Shown here: positions 6,462 to 9,466 of the stretch, in pieces | Numbering within the stretch: the first letter of the stretch is position 1 | How the letters are laid out: the number at the start of each line of letters is the position of its first letter | NCBI GenBank assembly: GCA_023391175.1 | Contig: JAEWBL010000523.1 | Coordinates: 1-9,466 of the forward strand | Length of the DNA: 9,466 bases | Direction of reading: 5' to 3' | Source of the DNA: Pseudomonadota bacterium | GTDB lineage: Bacteria > Pseudomonadota > Alphaproteobacteria > Rhizobiales > Xanthobacteraceae | Notes under the pieces: generated by a model | What the model was told of the DNA's origin: nothing | Seen by the model: only the letters and a program-made list of their open reading frames with translations | Databases searched by the model: none | Program-made: the position numbers and the translations under genes

Positions 6462-9400
6462 ATGGACGACGTCACCCGATGGGCCGTGCTGCCGCGCAAT
6501 CTGAGGGCGCGGGGGGTGAGCGCGGTCCTTGGCCCGACCAATACGGGCAAGACCCACCTCGCCATCGAGGGGATGCTCGGCCATGAGAGCGGCATCATCG
6601 GGCTGCCGCTGCGCCTGCTCGCGCGCGAGGTCTACCAGCGCATCGTCGACCGGGTGGGGGCGGAGAAGGTCGCCCTCATCACCGGCGAGGAGAAGATCAA
6701 GCCGAAGAATGCCCGCTACTGGGTCTCCACCGTGGAGGCCATGCCGCGCGATCTCGACGTGGCCTTCGTCGCCATCGACGAGATCCAGCTCGCCACCGAT
6801 CTCGACCGCGGCCATGTCTTCACCGACCGCATCCTGAACCGGCGCGGCCGCCACGAGACGCTGCTGCTCGGCTCGGCCACCATGCGCCCGTTGGTGGAAA
6901 AGCTCATTCCCGGGGTGAACGTGGTGGTGCGGCCGCGCCTTTCCACCCTCTCCTTCGCCGGCGAGCGCAAGATTTCCCGCCTGCCGCGCCGCTCGGCCAT
7001 CGTCGCCTTCTCGGCGGACGAGGTCTATTCCATCGCCGAGTTCATCCGCCGCCAGCGGGGCGGTGCGGCGGTGGTGATGGGCGCCCTCTCGCCGCGCACC
7101 CGCAATGCGCAGGTGGAGCTCTACCAGTCCGGCGACGTGGATTATCTCGTCGCCACCGATGCCATCGGCATGGGCCTCAACCTCGACGTGGACCATGTGG
7201 CCTTCGCCTCGGACCGCAAGTTCGACGGCTGGCAGTATCGCAAGCTGAACGCCTCCGAGATGGCGCAGATCGCCGGGCGCGCCGGCCGTGCGACACGCGA
7301 TGGCACGTTCGGCACGACGGGACGTTGTCCACCGTTCGAGGAGGAACTGGTCTCGCGGCTGGAGGAGCATGTGTTCGACACCGCGAAGGTGTTGCAATGG
7401 CGCAACGCCGTCGCGGATTTCCAGTCGCCCGCCGCGCTCCTCGCCTCCCTTTCGCGCCTGCCGAAGGAGGAGGGGCTGACCCGCGCGCCCACCGCCGATG
7501 ACGTTGCGGTGCTTGAAATCATGAGCCGGGACATGGAGGTGACGGGCCGTCTCGACGGCGCCGCCGACGTGGAACGGCTGTGGGATGCCTGCCAGGTGCC
7601 CGACTATCGCAAGGTCTCCCCGGGCGCCCATGCGGAGCTGGTGGGCACCCTTTTCGGGCACATAAAGGGGGGTGGCCGCATCCCAGATGACTGGTTCGCG
7701 CGTCAAATCGCCTTGACCGATCGCGCAGAAGGCGACATCGACACGTTGTCGAACCGGATCGCGCAGGTGAGGACCCTCACCTTCGTCGCGAACCGGCCCG
7801 ACTGGCTCAGGGATCCGGAGCACTGGCAAGGCGTCACGAGAGGGGTCGAGGACAAGCTGTCGGATGCGTTGCACGAAAGGCTAGCCCAGCGTTTCGTGGA
7901 TCGGCGGACCAGCGTGCTCATGCGGCGCCTGCGAGAGAACACGATGCTCGAAACTGAAATCAGCAAGACCGGTGACGTTACCGTCGAAGGCCACGTCATC
8001 GGCCACCTCCACGGCTTCCAGTTCGCCCCCGATCCCGCAGCCGCGGCCGGTGGCGAGGAGGCCAAGGCATTGCGCGCCGCCGCCCAGCAGGCGCTGGCCG
8101 GCGAGATCGAGCAGCGCGCCCAGCGCCTGTCGCAGGCGGTGGACGAGGCGTTCGTCCTCACCTTCGACGGCACCATCCGCTGGACGGGCGAGGCTGTGGC
8201 CAAGCTCATCCCCGGTGACGAGGTGCTGAAGCCGCGCTTCAAGATCATCGCCGACGAGCACCTCACCGGCCCGGCCCGCGACCAGGTGGAGGCGCGCCTT
8301 ACCCTGTGGGTGGCCGCCCATATCGAGAAGCTGCTCGGCGCGCTCACCAAGCTCGGCACCGCCGAGGACATCACCGGCATCGCCCGCGGCATCGCCTTCC
8401 AGATCGTCGAGAGCCTCGGCGTGCTGGAGCGCGCCCGCGTCGCCGACGAGGTGAAGGGGCTGGATCAGGCCGCCCGCGCCACCCTGCGTGGCCATGGCGT
8501 GCGCTTCGGCGCCCATCACATCTACCTGCCGGCCCTGCTGAAGCCCGCCCCGCGCGCGCTGGCGGCTGAGCTTTATGCGCTGAAGCACGGCGGCCTCGCC
8601 CAGAAGGGCCTCGACGAGCTGCCGCACCTTGCCGCCTCGGGCCGCACCTCCATTCCGGTGGATCACGAGGTGCAGAAGGGGCTCTATCGCGCCGTCGGCT
8701 TCCGCGTGTGCGGTGAGCGCGCGGTGCGCGTGGACATTCTGGAGCGCCTCGCCGACCTCATCCGCCCCGCGCTGGCGTGGCGGCCCAACTCCCCCGGCCC
8801 CAAGCCGGCCGGGGCCGTGGATGGCCGTGGCTTCACCGTCACCGTGGGCATGACCTCGCTGGCCGGCTGCTCGGGGGAGGATTTCGCCTCCATCCTGAAG
8901 TCGCTGGGCTATCGCATGGAGCGGCGCCCCCCGCCGCCGCCGGAGGCCGAGGCCCCCGCCGCCGCACCGGAAGCCGCCCCCGTGGAGCTGGCCCCGCTGC
9001 CGGAAGGCGCCATCGAGGCGGATCTCCTGTTCGACGCCCCGGCGGAAGCGCCGGCCGAATCGGTGGACGAGGCGCTTGTTGAGGCGCCCGCCGAGGATGT
9101 TCCCACTGAGGAATCGCCCGCCGAAGAAACCCCCGCCGACGTGGTTCTGGCCGATGCGGCCGAGGCCGAAGCTGCTGCCGAGGCGGTCGAGGTGTCCGGC
9201 GATCCCACCGCCGCCGAAGTCGCGGCCGAGGTCGAGGCCCCCGCCGCCCCCGGTGGCCCAGAGGCGGTTGAAGGCGCCGCAAAGGTCGTTGCCGAGGGTC
9301 CCGCGGCCGACGCCGCTCCCGCCGAGCCCGAGCTGATCGAGGTGTGGCGTCCCGGCCGTCCGCCGGGCGCGCCGCGTCGCGAGCGTCCGGCCGGCGAAGG

Positions 9401-9466
9401 CCGCCGTTTCGGCGATCGTCCCGGTGGCGAGCGCGGTGGCGAGAAGGGGGGCGGTCGCGGCGAGCG
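6462..9466 (+). CDS. Suv3-like DExH-box RNA helicase (3' end missing)
   Basis: The frame stays open to the window edge, giving 1001 complete residues. Helicase motifs appear in order: motif I GPTNTGKT 24-31, Ia PLRLLARE 49-56, Ib ITGEE 73-77, motif II DEIQ 106-109, motif III GSAT 137-140, motif V VATDAIGMGLNL 230-241 and motif VI QIAGRAGR 269-276. GPTNTGKT, DEIQ and the short core are characteristic of Suv3, the ATP-driven 3'-5' RNA-unwinding helicase of the mitochondrial degradosome, whose close bacterial relatives are in alphaproteobacteria. A role in RNA turnover is therefore likely but inferred. A conserved C-terminal region runs to about 820. Then come PPPPPE (823-828), an Ala/Pro/Glu/Asp-rich acidic stretch to about 960, and an Arg/Gly-rich tail suited to RNA or protein binding. 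The start at 6462 has only AGAG upstream; an in-frame ATG at 6417 would add 15 residues. Residues about 401-507 use unusual codons. Confidence 0.9.
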   Translation, partial: MDDVTRWAVLPRNLRARGVSAVLGPTNTGKTHLAIEGMLGHESGIIGLPLRLLAREVYQRIVDRVGAEKVALITGEEKIKPKNARYWVSTVEAMPRDLDVAFVAIDEIQLATDLDRGHVFTDRILNRRGRHETLLLGSATMRPLVEKLIPGVNVVVRPRLSTLSFAGERKISRLPRRSAIVAFSADEVYSIAEFIRRQRGGAAVVMGALSPRTRNAQVELYQSGDVDYLVATDAIGMGLNLDVDHVAFASDRKFDGWQYRKLNASEMAQIAGRAGRATRDGTFGTTGRCPPFEEELVSRLEEHVFDTAKVLQWRNAVADFQSPAALLASLSRLPKEEGLTRAPTADDVAVLEIMSRDMEVTGRLDGAADVERLWDACQVPDYRKVSPGAHAELVGTLFGHIKGGGRIPDDWFARQIALTDRAEGDIDTLSNRIAQVRTLTFVANRPDWLRDPEHWQGVTRGVEDKLSDALHERLAQRFVDRRTSVLMRRLRENTMLETEISKTGDVTVEGHVIGHLHGFQFAPDPAAAAGGEEAKALRAAAQQALAGEIEQRAQRLSQAVDEAFVLTFDGTIRWTGEAVAKLIPGDEVLKPRFKIIADEHLTGPARDQVEARLTLWVAAHIEKLLGALTKLGTAEDITGIARGIAFQIVESLGVLERARVADEVKGLDQAARATLRGHGVRFGAHHIYLPALLKPAPRALAAELYALKHGGLAQKGLDELPHLAASGRTSIPVDHEVQKGLYRAVGFRVCGERAVRVDILERLADLIRPALAWRPNSPGPKPAGAVDGRGFTVTVGMTSLAGCSGEDFASILKSLGYRMERRPPPPPEAEAPAAAPEAAPVELAPLPEGAIEADLLFDAPAEAPAESVDEALVEAPAEDVPTEESPAEETPADVVLADAAEAEAAAEAVEVSGDPTAAEVAAEVEAPAAPGGPEAVEGAAKVVAEGPAADAAPAEPELIEVWRPGRPPGAPRRERPAGEGRRFGDRPGGERGGEKGGGRGE

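Noticed and set aside
6306..7874. Minus-strand open frame (522 codons) opposite the helicase
   Set aside because: Low-complexity shadow translation; the plus strand carries all the helicase motifs in order.

Overview
The window comes from a high-GC, strongly GC3-biased bacterium. The gene content (YejABEF-type peptide importer, Suv3-like RNA helicase with an acidic plus Arg/Gly tail) and the style of the intergenic palindromes point to an alphaproteobacterium of the Hyphomicrobiales. A Xanthobacteraceae-like genome would fit, but that placement is inference only.

Left half, plus strand (1-5046): a tightly packed operon. It starts inside yejB (permease), followed by yejE (permease), a two-gene VapBC-type toxin-antitoxin cassette (small antitoxin, PIN-domain toxin), yejF (double ATPase) and a Nudix hydrolase of the ADP-ribose pyrophosphatase type. 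The toxin, yejF and Nudix genes each overlap the gene before them by 4 bases (ATGA, ATGA, GTGA), so translation is probably coupled from the antitoxin to the Nudix gene. The cassette sits exactly between the second permease and the ATPase of one transporter and has lower GC than its neighbours. This is the most unusual arrangement in the window.

Middle (5047-6461): a convergent gap with two inverted copies of a short palindromic repeat, then a minus-strand creatininase-family metallohydrolase, then a 0.4-kb divergent spacer holding a roughly 144-bp nested palindromic element.

Right (6462-end): a large Suv3-like DExH helicase reading off the window edge. It has all the helicase motifs, an internal patch of atypical composition and a long disordered acidic then Arg/Gly-rich C-terminus.

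How the parts work together: YejB and YejE form the membrane channel and YejF drives uptake of small peptides or peptide-nucleotide compounds, with a binding protein (YejA) expected upstream of the window. The co-translated Nudix enzyme may process a nucleotide made or released in the cytoplasm, but this is inference. The creatininase-like enzyme and the helicase are separate transcription units. I saw no RNA genes, CRISPR arrays, transposases or attachment sites.
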